DNA of 32,002 nucleotides from Defluviicoccus sp. (GTDB lineage Bacteria > Pseudomonadota > Alphaproteobacteria > MPNO01): contig JAJDVM010000203.1 in NCBI GenBank assembly GCA_022826125.1, positions 1 to 32,002 of the forward strand, in the 5' to 3' direction. Positions 16,234-24,221 of this stretch are shown here, piece by piece. The translations under genes and the position numbers were made by a program. Within the stretch, counting starts at the first letter, position 1; each line of letters begins with the position of its first letter. The notes beneath the pieces are model-generated. The model saw only the letters and a list, made by a program, of their open reading frames with translations, had not been told where the DNA came from and searched no databases.

Positions 16234-17388
16234 ATGGGCACGAACATGGCACTCATGGCGGTTGCGGCGCCGACGGCCGCCTCCCGCGCCCCGCGGCGCT
16301 GGATCAACGGCCCATGGGTCGATTTTCTGACGCTGGGGGGCGGCAGCTTCCTCGTCCTCGGGGCGCTCGCCGCCTTCTGGCCGCGCGACGACGCGTCGCG
16401 GGCCGCGCTCGCGGGCGCCATGCTCCTGCTCGCCCATGTCGTCAACCATCCCCACTTCGCGCATTCCTACCAGCTGTTCTATAGGGAATTCATGCGCAAG
16501 GCCTTCCGCGACGAAGCCCCGCTCGCCGCGCGCTACCGCTTCGCCGGCATCATGATCCCGGCGATCCTCGCCGGGTTCTTCGCCGTCGCGCTCTCGCAGG
16601 GAAGTGTTGCCGTCCTCGGGCTCGCCGCCAATGTCATGTTCTTCACCGTCGGCTGGCACTACGCCAAGCAGGGCTATGGGATCCTGATGCTCGACGCGGC
16701 GCGCAAGGGCGTGCGCTTCCCGCCAGCCACGCGGCTGTGGCTGCTCCGCAACACCCACCTCGTCTGGTTCACCTGGTGGCTCCTCGCCAACGACGCGCTG
16801 AAGGCGAAGCAGCTGTGGGGGATCGAGTATTACCTGCTCGACGTCCCGGATGCCGTCCTGGTCCCGATGGTTGCGCTCGCGGCGCTTTCGACCGCCGCCA
16901 CCGCATGGCGTCTGTTCGCGGCATGCCGCGCGGCGGGCGAGGTGCCGGTCAACGGCCTCGTCGCTTATGCGGCGGCGGCCTATGTGTGGCTGTTCGTCGG
17001 ACGACACGATGCCGTCCTCCTGTTCGTCGTCCCCTTCTTCCATTCGCTGCAATACATGGCCGTGGTCTGGCGCTACCGGCTCAGCGAGGAAGCGGATGGG
17101 CGCGACGATCGGGATGGCGACGGCTGGAGGAAATGGGTGCGCAGCGCTCCTTTCGGTCTCGCGAAGTTCGCGGTCGTCGGCGGCATCCTCGGGGCCGCCG
17201 GGTTCTGGTGGGCTCCGCTCGCGGCCGACGCGCTGAGCGATTACGACCGGGCGGTCTTCGGGTCCGCCGTGTTCCTGTTCGTCGCGTGGACGTTCATCAA
17301 CATCCATCACTACTTCATCGACAACGTCATCTGGCGGCGCGAAAACCCCGACATGGCCAGACATCTGTTCCGGGCAGGAGAGCGCTGA
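16234..17388 (+). CDS. Polytopic membrane protein with conserved-looking histidine motifs
   Basis: This 384-residue protein has about nine or ten hydrophobic helices and little soluble sequence apart from an Asp-rich loop (285-300). Histidines cluster at helix ends: NHPHFAHSY (His72, 74, 77, with His68 before), GWHYAKQGYG (His142), FFHSLQY (His270) and NIHHYFIDNVIWRR (His358, 359). Such spacing suggests metal or haem binding in the membrane, comparable in style to membrane di-iron enzymes, but I cannot name a family. It follows tadG by 2 bp and so appears to close the pilus operon. The start is the first ATG after the tadG stop; an open frame extends upstream inside tadG but looks artefactual. 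Confidence 0.75.
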   Translation: MGTNMALMAVAAPTAASRAPRRWINGPWVDFLTLGGGSFLVLGALAAFWPRDDASRAALAGAMLLLAHVVNHPHFAHSYQLFYREFMRKAFRDEAPLAARYRFAGIMIPAILAGFFAVALSQGSVAVLGLAANVMFFTVGWHYAKQGYGILMLDAARKGVRFPPATRLWLLRNTHLVWFTWWLLANDALKAKQLWGIEYYLLDVPDAVLVPMVALAALSTAATAWRLFAACRAAGEVPVNGLVAYAAAAYVWLFVGRHDAVLLFVVPFFHSLQYMAVVWRYRLSEEADGRDDRDGDGWRKWVRSAPFGLAKFAVVGGILGAAGFWWAPLAADALSDYDRAVFGSAVFLFVAWTFINIHHYFIDNVIWRRENPDMARHLFRAGER

Positions 17389-17605
17389 CGGTGGCCTACA
17401 GGCGCCCTGAGGGCGACGGGCACGAAGGCGGACAGCTGGAAGCGAATGCTTCGGCTTCCGTCGAGGGCATATTTGTTCTCCGCCTTGCGCCAACCGAAAG
17501 CGCCGAGAGCTCGTTCGGGTTCGGCGAGCATGTGCGTACGACTCCCGGTGCCTCTCCGGTGGCAACGGCGCGAATCCGCGCATTGGAACGAGGCTCGAAG
17601 TTTCG
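17389..17605. other. Gene-poor spacer
   Basis: No convincing gene is seen between the histidine-rich membrane protein and the DNA-binding-like fragment. A small inverted repeat, CGCCCTGAGGGCG, lies at about 17403-17415 shortly after the stop codon. It has no T-run and is at best a weak terminator. Confidence 0.4.
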
Positions 17606-18043
17606 GTGGACGGATTCGGGCAGGGCAGGTTCGGCGTGAAAGAGACGACATTCAGGGCCTGGTTGAAAGTCGAGAGGGGTCTGAAAGACAGCACCGTAGG
17701 CAGCCGAATCAGCAACTGTCTGAGAGTCGAACGCCACGAAGGCGATCTCGACGCCCAATACGATGCCGACGAGCTGGCGGACATGCTGCGGCGCCTCGAC
17801 CCGAGAGAACCCGGGCACGGCATTCCTATCGCAGGCGACGTTTACAACGGCACGGCGACGCTGAAGAACGCGGTCAGACTCTATCGAGATTTTCGGAAAG
17901 GCGGCGACCGGAGGATGGCGCCGAAAAACCGTTCGGATCGACCGGTCCCGGTGGAACGGACCGCGATTGACCGCAACTGCGGCCCGATGGGACGCGCTGC
18001 GGCGAACGACGCGTTCTCGGTAACGGTCGACGTCGGCGAGAAT
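17606..18043 (+). pseudogene. Fragment or small gene with core-binding-like N-terminal domain, in frame with the glycosyltransferase
   Basis: The frame from GTG 17606 encodes a recognisable domain at about residues 12-100: TTFRAWLKVERGLKDSTVGS, then a segment with ISNCLRVERHEGDLD and finally IPIAGDVYNGTATLKNAVRL followed by YRDFRK. This pattern (a helical segment with GL-S-x-TV-xSR, a GDLD turn, and IPINGD-x-x-NGTATLKSAV-x-LY) occurs as the N-terminal module of many accessory and defence-type proteins and resembles an integrase core-binding fold. No partner domain of that kind follows. The frame runs uninterrupted into the GT2 gene (from 18044) through a Pro/Arg/Asn-rich linker. It may be a decayed remnant or an unusual fusion. 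I treat it as a remnant. Confidence 0.5.
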
Positions 18044-19036
18044 ATGTTCGATGGTGTCTCGATCGCCGTGCTGATCCCCTGCCTCGACGAAGAAGCCGCC
18101 ATCGTCGGCGTGGTGCGGGATTTCAAGGCGGCACTGCCGACGGCGGAGATCCATGTCTACGACAATGCCTCGACCGACGGCACCGTACGGGCGGCGCGGG
18201 AATCCGGTGCGCTCGTTCGCTCCGAGCCGATGCGCGGCAAGGGCAACGTTGTACGCCGCATGTTCGCCGACATCGACGCCGATCTCTTCGTTCTGGTCGA
18301 CGGCGACGGCACCTATCCGGCCGACCGTGCCCCGGCAATGATCGAAGCGCTGATCGCGGGTCGGCTGGACATGGTTACCGGCGCCCGGATCGCGGATCGG
18401 GAGTCCGCCTATCGGCCCGGACATCGTTTCGGGAACCGGACGATCACCGGAATGGTTGGCCTGATCTTCGGCCGGCGGTTTTCCGATATCCTGTCCGGCT
18501 ACCGCGTGATGTCGCGTCGTTTCGTGAAGTCGTTCCCGGCGCTCTCCAAGGGTTTCGAAATCGAGACCGAAATCACCGTGCATGCGCTGGAGATGCGCCT
18601 GGCCTGCGCCGAGCTGGAGATACCTTATTTCGAGCGTCCAGCCGGATCGTCGAGCAAGCTCAGGACGGTTCGTGACGGGATCCGGATCGTCAGGACGATC
18701 GCCGCCCTGATCAGGAAGGAGCGCCCGCTGGAGTTCTTTTCCGCGCTGTTCGCGGTCCTGGAACTCGCGGCCGTCATCCTCGCCTGGCCGCTCCTGCTGG
18801 AATACCTGGAGACCGGGCTGGTCCCGCGCCTTCCGACGGCCGTCCTTTCGACCGGTCTCGCCCTCCTGGGCTTCCTGAGCCTCGCCTGCGGCCTCATCCT
18901 AGACACCGTCACGCTCGGCCGCCGGGAGATCCGGCGGCTTCACTATCTCTCGCTGTCCGGACCTCCCGTGCGGGACGAGCCGCACGCGGTCGATCCAGCG
19001 CACGACGGCAAAGCCGCGCCGTGTTCGCCCCGGTAG
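18044..19036 (+). CDS. GT2 family glycosyltransferase with C-terminal membrane helices
   Basis: This 330-residue protein has a GT-A fold catalytic domain: IAVLIPCLDEE (7-17), HVYDNASTDGT (37-47), RGKGNVVRRMF, and the metal-binding DxD as VDGDGTYP (85-92). The acceptor-side segment SDILSGYRVMSRRFVKSFP follows. Two hydrophobic helices near residues 233-290 attach it to the membrane. Proteins of this layout resemble polyprenyl-phosphate sugar transferases (dolichol-phosphate mannose synthase style). It would load a sugar onto undecaprenyl phosphate for the neighbouring membrane proteins. The ATG at 18044 is my choice; the frame is open upstream (ATG 17987, GTG 17606). It overlaps the next gene by 16 bp. 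Confidence 0.82.
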   Translation: MFDGVSIAVLIPCLDEEAAIVGVVRDFKAALPTAEIHVYDNASTDGTVRAARESGALVRSEPMRGKGNVVRRMFADIDADLFVLVDGDGTYPADRAPAMIEALIAGRLDMVTGARIADRESAYRPGHRFGNRTITGMVGLIFGRRFSDILSGYRVMSRRFVKSFPALSKGFEIETEITVHALEMRLACAELEIPYFERPAGSSSKLRTVRDGIRIVRTIAALIRKERPLEFFSALFAVLELAAVILAWPLLLEYLETGLVPRLPTAVLSTGLALLGFLSLACGLILDTVTLGRREIRRLHYLSLSGPPVRDEPHAVDPAHDGKAAPCSPR

Positions 19037-20871
19037 CGACAGACGCCGGCGCGCCTCGAACGGGGTCCCTTGCCGGGCCACCGACGCGCGAATTCCGCAC
19101 GGCGTTGCAATATTGCGCGGTCGCCCTCCTGTGCTTCGCGCTGCTGCTGTCGGCGGGCCTCGGACGGCAAGGCGACACTGCTGCCCTGCTGCGCGACACC
19201 GACGATTTCATGCGGACGATCCAGGTCGTCGACTGGCTCGACGGTCAGGGCTGGAGCGACACGGTGCAACGCCGCCTCGATCCGCCGGAAGGCGTCGACA
19301 TGCACTGGTCGCGGCTCGCCGATCTCCCGCTTGCCGCTTCCGTTTCCCTGGCCGAACCCTGGCTCGGCCGCGCGGCGGCGGTCCATCTAGCGGCGCTGAC
19401 CGTCCCGCCCGTCCTGGGCGCGCTGCTCGCCCTGACGTTCCTCTGGGGTGCCGTACCGCTGCTCCCGAACCGTCGCGCGCCGTTGCCGGTGGTCATGGTT
19501 GCGACCTTGATCGTCCCTTTCGGGTTCATGCTGCCCGGACGGGTGGACCATCACGGGCTCCAGTTGCTGCTGATCGCGCTCGCCATGGGTTGCCTGTTCC
19601 GAACTTTACAGCCGTCGGACCTCTGGCCGGCGGTGGGACTCGGGATCGCGGGAGGAATATCGCTTGCCATCGGGCTCGAAACCCTCCCGTTTCTTGGAGC
19701 GGCGGCGGTCATCCTGAGCCTGGCCTGGGCGGGGCGCCGCGGAACGGCATCGGCGCTGGCGTGTTTCGGCGCCGTACTCACGGCGTCGTCGCTCGTACTT
19801 CTTCTCCTGACCCGGCCCCCGTCCGCGTGGACGGCCATGGCCTGCGACTCCATGTCGCTCGTACATGTGGCGCTGAGTGCGACCGTGTTCGCGGGCGGCG
19901 TTGCCGCGCTCGCACTCGATCGCCTGCGATCCGGCAAATCGTGGCCCTGGCGGCTTGTCACGGTGAGCGGTGTCGGTATTGCCGGTCTCGCCCTGGTCGT
20001 CGCCGTCTTTCCCCAGTGTGCCGGAGGCCCCTATGCCGGGCTTTCCGGCGACATCGGGTATTGGCTCCTTCGGGTGAACGAAGCGCAATCGCTCGCCGAC
20101 CTCTTTGGCTGGAAGCCGCGCGTTGCCGTCTCCGCCGTCATCCTCCCCCTAGCCGCCCTGGCCGCGCTGGGTTGGCAATGGATGCGCGCCTCCGACCGGT
20201 CGGACCCGCGGCGGCTCGCGCTCGCGGTGCTGGTGTTGACAGGTCTCGCGGTGACCGCCTGGCAGGTTCGGGGGATGGGCCATGCGGCGCTCGCCGCGGG
20301 TTTTGCACTGATCCCGCTTGCCGCCGCGGCCGGCGAACGGGCGCGCCGTTCGCGGCGGATGTCGGTGCGACTGGGGCTGCTAGGTTGCGTGCCGCTGGCA
20401 TGCGCGTTCGCGGTCATCGCGCCTGTGAAGCTAATGCCCGGGCCGGTCGCGACCGGATGGAAGGACGGTTGCGATGTCACCGCGGTGCTGGCGGCGCTCA
20501 ACGATCCGGCCGGACTGGGAGCGGAGCAACGAACCCTCGCCGCTCCCATCGATGCCGGACCGGCGCTCCTGTTCCTCACCCGACACGGGGTGCTCGCCGG
20601 CCCCTACCACCGCAATGTCCGGGGGCTGACGGACAACCGCCGCATCTTCGCGGGCACCGAAGCGGAAGCGCGTGCGACCGTCGTCGAGCGCGGTGTCGAT
20701 GCAATCCTCTTCTGCCGAAAATTTGAGGGACTCTCGAACTATGCGAACCGTCCGGCCTTCCTGGATGACCGCCTCGCCGCGGGCCGACCGCCGGGATGGC
20801 TTATTCCCGTCGCGCGCGGCGAGGGCATCGCCCTTTACAGGGTCGCCCCCGACACGGTCGCTGCGCGATGA
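19021..20871 (+). CDS. GT-C/STT3-like polytopic membrane glycosyltransferase candidate
   Basis: This 616-residue protein has an N-terminal helix, then the loop RDTDDFMRTIQVVDWLDGQG (58-77), and next a stretch with LDPPEGVDMHWSR. A DHH motif follows in LPGRVDHHGLQ (Asp176, His177, His178). More than ten hydrophobic helices come before a soluble C-terminal part (about 480-616) with Cys near 485 and 564. The acidic first loop and the D-x-H-type motif match GT-C oligosaccharyltransferases of the STT3/PglB/AglB type, where they bind metal and lipid-linked sugar. This is a pattern-based inference. It starts at GTG within the end of the GT2 gene and overlaps the GtrA gene by ATGA, so the three are one unit. 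Confidence 0.7.
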   Translation: MFAPVATDAGAPRTGSLAGPPTREFRTALQYCAVALLCFALLLSAGLGRQGDTAALLRDTDDFMRTIQVVDWLDGQGWSDTVQRRLDPPEGVDMHWSRLADLPLAASVSLAEPWLGRAAAVHLAALTVPPVLGALLALTFLWGAVPLLPNRRAPLPVVMVATLIVPFGFMLPGRVDHHGLQLLLIALAMGCLFRTLQPSDLWPAVGLGIAGGISLAIGLETLPFLGAAAVILSLAWAGRRGTASALACFGAVLTASSLVLLLLTRPPSAWTAMACDSMSLVHVALSATVFAGGVAALALDRLRSGKSWPWRLVTVSGVGIAGLALVVAVFPQCAGGPYAGLSGDIGYWLLRVNEAQSLADLFGWKPRVAVSAVILPLAALAALGWQWMRASDRSDPRRLALAVLVLTGLAVTAWQVRGMGHAALAAGFALIPLAAAAGERARRSRRMSVRLGLLGCVPLACAFAVIAPVKLMPGPVATGWKDGCDVTAVLAALNDPAGLGAEQRTLAAPIDAGPALLFLTRHGVLAGPYHRNVRGLTDNRRIFAGTEAEARATVVERGVDAILFCRKFEGLSNYANRPAFLDDRLAAGRPPGWLIPVARGEGIALYRVAPDTVAAR

Positions 20872-21284
20872 CCCGGCCCGGATACTGCAGGACCGTGCGG
20901 GAAGCGGCCGGCTTTCTCCTGGTCGGCGTGGCCGCCACGCTCACCCACCTGTGCGTCGGGCTCTCTCTCTACTATGCGTTCGACTGGGGGCTGAGCGCGC
21001 TCTCCGCCAATTTCGTCGCTTTCTGCGTCGCCTATCTGGTGTCTTATTTCGGGAACGCAACGCTGGCCTTTCCGGAGACCAGGCTCGGGCCGGCGAGCTT
21101 CTTCCGGTTCCTTGCCGTCTCGCTCGCCTCGCTCGGGCTCAACCAGGCGCTCGTGTTCATCGTCGTCGAGCTCGCCGGGCGGCCTTACTGGCAGGCGCTC
21201 GCCGTGGTTCTGATCGCCGTCCCGCCGCTGACCTTCCTCGCCATGAAATACTGGGGCGTACACAGGCAGAGGTCATGGCGTTGA
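20868..21284 (+). CDS. GtrA-family membrane protein
   Basis: This 138-residue protein has four hydrophobic helices: AAGFLLVGVAATLTHLCVGL, then LSANFVAFCVAYLVSYFGN, then FFRFLAVSLASLGLNQALVF and finally ALAVVLIAVPPLTFLAMKYW. The FLLVG start, the F-V-x-x-Y-x-x-S-Y-x-x-N signature and the final MKYWGVH match GtrA proteins. GtrA-type proteins are thought to flip undecaprenyl-phosphate sugars made by a partner GT2. It overlaps the GT-C-like gene by ATGA, so GT2, GT-C and GtrA sit in consecutive order. Confidence 0.88.
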   Translation: MTRPGYCRTVREAAGFLLVGVAATLTHLCVGLSLYYAFDWGLSALSANFVAFCVAYLVSYFGNATLAFPETRLGPASFFRFLAVSLASLGLNQALVFIVVELAGRPYWQALAVVLIAVPPLTFLAMKYWGVHRQRSWR

Positions 21285-21505
21285 CCGGACAGCGGCGCGG
21301 CCCGCGGCAGTTCGAATCGCGGCACGGCTACCGCCGCATCGGCGAGGAACCGGAAATGCTCCGCCGATATTTTGCTTTCGGCGATCCGGTCCCCGGCCTC
21401 CGTTCGGCGCCATGGACGAGGAGACCGCGGGTGTCTATGCTCGGCCCGCATCGGTCGCCGGAACGTCGAGAGCGTGATGACCCAGCCGCGTCGACAATTG
21501 CGACA
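21285..21505. other. Spacer before the TPR-SPOR gene
   Basis: The frame of the following gene is open through this stretch. An in-frame ATG at 21275 has a plausible AGGCAGAGG site but would give an Arg-rich N-terminus ahead of the clear signal peptide at 21506. I therefore read it as non-coding leader. No other gene is seen. Confidence 0.45.
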
Positions 21506-22651
21506 ATGAAGGCGTCCACCGCGTTCGGCCGGCCCCTCCTCGCCGCCTGCGGAATGTCGGCAGCACTTCTGTGCGCAACCCCCGCCAATGCCCAGGATTC
21601 CGTCGAGCGCGTCGTTTCACTGGTCTCCCAGGGCCGGTACCCCGAGGCGCGCACAGCGCTCGAACCGTTGCTGAAACGGCAACCCAACGCGGCCCGCCCA
21701 AGACTGATCGACGGTATCCTGCGGGCCCGGGAAGGGCAGACAGCCGAGGCGATCTCCATTTTCGAGGGCCTTCGGACGGACCGACCGGACATGTTCGAAG
21801 TCCACAACAACCTCGCGGTGCTCTACGCCCGGCAGGGACGGCTGGAGGCAGCCCGCGCGGCCCTCCTGGCCGCGCTCGAGCGGCGTTCCGACGCTACCGT
21901 TCACGCCAATCTTGGCGATATCCTCACCCGGCTCGCCGAGCGGGCCTATGCGCGCGCCCGCGATCTCGCAGGCGGGTCCGTCCCACCGCCGGATACCCGG
22001 CTGCGTCCTGCCTCGCCGGGTTCCGGAAAGTCCGCCGAATCGTCTCCCCCGAAAACCAGGGATTCCGCCGCTCTCCCGCCTTCCTCCCCGCCAAGCCATG
22101 CCCGTAGCGGACCGCTGACTCTCGTTCTACCGGACGCCAGCGTCACCAAACCGGTACAGTCGGGCAAGCCCGCGGCGCCCACCGCTTCCAGCCGAAGATG
22201 CCTGCACGCGGGCCGGTTCGGGGACCGCGCCGCCGCCACTGGAGCGGCGGGATGGCTACAGAAACATGGGGCGAAACTGCTGGAGATTCGCCACGAGCGG
22301 CGCCGCGTCGTGAAGAACCATCGGGTCTATCTGCCGGCCGGCGCGAACGCCCGGCAAACTGCCGCGACGGTGAAGGAGCTTCGGGGCCGCGGCCTGCGCG
22401 ATGTCGCGACCATCGCCAGGGGTCCGATGTCCGGGCGGATTTCTCTGGGGCTCTTCAAGAGCGCCGACAATGCCAACCGCCGTGTCGCCCAGCTCAAGAA
22501 GCTTGGATATCCCGCCAGGTCCGCGGCAAATGCAACCATGATCGACGAATACGCCGTCAGGGCGGTAACCGGAGGCGACCGGCCCGCCTTCGAGGCGGCT
22601 TGGAAGGCCAGGTTCCCCGGGAACCCCGTCCGCTACATCCCATGCCCCTAG
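21506..22651 (+). CDS. Secreted TPR protein with SPOR domain
   Basis: This 381-residue exported protein starts MKASTAFGRP and has a signal peptide ending PANAQ (likely cleavage after Ala29). Two or three TPR-like repeats (about 32-155) follow, including NNLAVLYARQGRLEAARAAL. A Pro/Ser-rich linker spans about 155-230. A C-terminal SPOR-like domain (about 268-345) contains YLPAGANARQTAATVKELR and ISLGLFKSADNANRRVAQLKK. TPR periplasmic proteins (TadD) assist secretin assembly in Tad systems, and SPOR domains bind denuded peptidoglycan. This could be the local TadD equivalent, an inference. The start with the signal peptide is preferred over longer in-frame alternatives. Confidence 0.75.
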   Translation: MKASTAFGRPLLAACGMSAALLCATPANAQDSVERVVSLVSQGRYPEARTALEPLLKRQPNAARPRLIDGILRAREGQTAEAISIFEGLRTDRPDMFEVHNNLAVLYARQGRLEAARAALLAALERRSDATVHANLGDILTRLAERAYARARDLAGGSVPPPDTRLRPASPGSGKSAESSPPKTRDSAALPPSSPPSHARSGPLTLVLPDASVTKPVQSGKPAAPTASSRRCLHAGRFGDRAAATGAAGWLQKHGAKLLEIRHERRRVVKNHRVYLPAGANARQTAATVKELRGRGLRDVATIARGPMSGRISLGLFKSADNANRRVAQLKKLGYPARSAANATMIDEYAVRAVTGGDRPAFEAAWKARFPGNPVRYIPCP

Positions 22652-22882
22652 ACGGGTCCGACCGAATGACGGGAACGATCGAAACGGGACCGGTGCCGAG
22701 CGATCCACGACCGGCGGTTCCGGGTTCGTGGCTTCGAAACAACGATGCCCGGCCGTTCCCGCGTGTGGGGATCGCGGCCCTTCCGCGAAGGAGACATTCG
22801 TCATGGATCGCCGGAGATCGACCGGCCCGTCCGGCTCCCGAAATGCCCGTTCGGTACACCCGCAAATGAATGAGAAATTGCC
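22652..22882. other. Intergenic region before the TadF-like gene
   Basis: No credible gene is seen in this 231-bp gap. It may carry the promoter of the following pseudopilin gene, but I could not identify convincing -35/-10 boxes. Confidence 0.4.
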
Positions 22883-23533
22883 ATGATCCGCAAACTGCCC
22901 TGTCATCTGCGAGGCTTCGCGCGCGAGGTGCGTGCGGGCGCCACCATCGAGCTTGCTCTCGGCGCGGTGGTGCTTGTCCTGATCGCGGCGACCTGCTTCG
23001 ACCTCTACAGCCGGATCAAGTCAGACACGGCGGGGGCCCGGCTGGCCAGCGTCATGGCCGATTACGTGTCGCGCGACGCGGAGCCCGACGGGGACGGGCT
23101 GAAGACTCTCGGAGAGTTCCTCTACAGGAACGACCTGCGGGTTCCGGCGAACCTGGTTTATGCGATCACGGCGTTCCAACGACCGACGGGCGATCCCCAG
23201 GGGGCAGTCAAGGTGCTTTGGTCCGACAACTCGATCCGGTTCGGCGACGAGACCGTCACCGAATCGCTTGCGGACGGTTGCACGCGCTTCGTCGACGACG
23301 ATGGAACGTCCGGGCTACCGGGCGAGTTCGACATGGCGGGGGGAGAAGTGCTGATCGTCGTCGAGGTCTGCGCTCGGCTGACTCGCGAAGGCTCGCTGAC
23401 GGGACGCTTCGTCTCGGGCGATATCTACCGTCTGCACGCCGTGCCCGCGCGAGAGCCCACGACGCCTCCCAGCAGGCCGACATACTCGCAGCAGGCCGGG
23501 GTGCGGTCGACCTCGTCGACGTCAGGCGTCTGA
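22883..23533 (+). CDS. TadE/TadF-like pseudopilin
   Basis: This 216-residue protein has a prepilin-like N-terminus: a basic segment, then GATIELALGAVVLVLIAATC (19-38) as the single membrane helix, with Glu23 near its head. The remainder is a periplasmic domain with an acidic segment and two Cys that may form a disulphide. The C-terminal 30 residues are Ser/Thr/Pro-rich (PTTPPSRPTYSQQAG) and lie over the tail of the antisense LysR remnant. It is a second minor pilin, comparable to TadF, far from the other pilus genes. The distance suggests the locus has been opened by insertion of the glycan genes. Confidence 0.72.
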   Translation: MIRKLPCHLRGFAREVRAGATIELALGAVVLVLIAATCFDLYSRIKSDTAGARLASVMADYVSRDAEPDGDGLKTLGEFLYRNDLRVPANLVYAITAFQRPTGDPQGAVKVLWSDNSIRFGDETVTESLADGCTRFVDDDGTSGLPGEFDMAGGEVLIVVEVCARLTREGSLTGRFVSGDIYRLHAVPAREPTTPPSRPTYSQQAGVRSTSSTSGV

Positions 23534-23568
23534 GGTGCCGGGTCGGGCGCCGCGTCCCGCGGGTCGCC

Positions 23569-23874
23569 GGGACCGAGCGAGAAGCGGACAGGAGCGTTTT
23601 CGCCAAGAGAATCGCGCAGCGCGTCCCGCTCGGGCATGAACAGCAGTTGCCACGCGTCGTGGGAGCAGGCGATGGTGACATGCTGTTTGTCCGGCATTTC
23701 GCCTATCTCCGCGATCGCGCTCTCGATCTCCCCGGGTCCGCCGGCGACCGCTTCGTAGAGACGGCTTCCGGCCTCGGTCGGGCGGACCCCCGCTCTGGAG
23801 CGCCGGAACACGCGGACGGATATCCGGTTTTCCAGTCTGGCGATGTGTCGGCTGACTGCGAGCTTCACCCCCAA
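23569..23874 (-). pseudogene. Truncated LysR-family regulator
   Basis: The minus-strand frame reads LGVKLAVSRHIARLENRISV, then RSRAGVRPTEAGSRLYEAVA and later VTIACSHDAWQLLFMPERDA. This is the second half of a LysR winged helix-turn-helix and the start of its effector domain. The first helices (normally about 25-30 residues from the Met) are absent: reading upstream gives unrelated residues and then a stop inside the ParDE operator region. The effector domain decays into low complexity after about 100 residues and runs into the 3' end of the TadF-like gene. It is a broken gene. Confidence 0.75.
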
Positions 23875-23899
23875 GGGCGGCCGGCGAGCGCATTTCGGC

Positions 23900-23928
23900 T
23901 TGAGCGCGTCACCAAAATATCGTATGAC
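23900..23928 (+). promoter_or_regulatory. Candidate parDE promoter
   Basis: TTGAGC (23900-23905) and TATGAC (23923-23928) are separated by 17 bp, a sigma-70 spacing. The -10 hexamer overlaps the palindromic operator, as expected for a self-repressed toxin-antitoxin promoter. Confidence 0.5.
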
Positions 23929-23939
23929 TTAGTCATACG
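23921..23939. promoter_or_regulatory. Palindromic operator of parDE
   Basis: CGTATGAC-TTA-GTCATACG is a perfect inverted repeat with 8-bp arms, ending 12 bp before the parD start. ParD-type ribbon-helix-helix antitoxins bind such repeats, so this is the likely autoregulatory operator. Confidence 0.75.
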
Positions 23940-23951
23940 CCGGAGATTTGG

Positions 23952-24221
23952 ATGACCATCAAAACGACACTCAGTTTCACCGATCGCCACCACCGCTTCC
24001 TTTCGGAGAAGGTAGGGGAAGGCGTTTTCGCCACCCAGAGTGCCGCTGTGGCCAGCGCCATCGAGCAGATGATGCAGGACGATCAGGAGCGGGAAATAGC
24101 GCTTTCCGCCCTCGCCGAGGAGATTCACGCACGGATGCAAACAGTGCGATCGGAGTATGTTGACGACGATCAGGCGTTTTCGGCAGCACGTGCCGCCGTG
24201 GAGGTCTCTCGCCGCAAATGA
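23952..24221 (+). CDS. parD: ParD-type antitoxin
   Basis: This 89-residue protein starts MTIKTTLSFTDRHHRFLSEK, a beta-strand followed by the ribbon-helix-helix fold of ParD/CopG antitoxins. Dimers bind the operator and their C-terminal half neutralises ParE. The C-terminal helix is rich in charged residues (QDDQEREIALSALAEEIHAR). The start ATG has GGAG at 23942-23945. It overlaps parE by ATGA, so antitoxin and toxin are translationally coupled. The size is normal for the family. Confidence 0.88.
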   Translation: MTIKTTLSFTDRHHRFLSEKVGEGVFATQSAAVASAIEQMMQDDQEREIALSALAEEIHARMQTVRSEYVDDDQAFSAARAAVEVSRRK

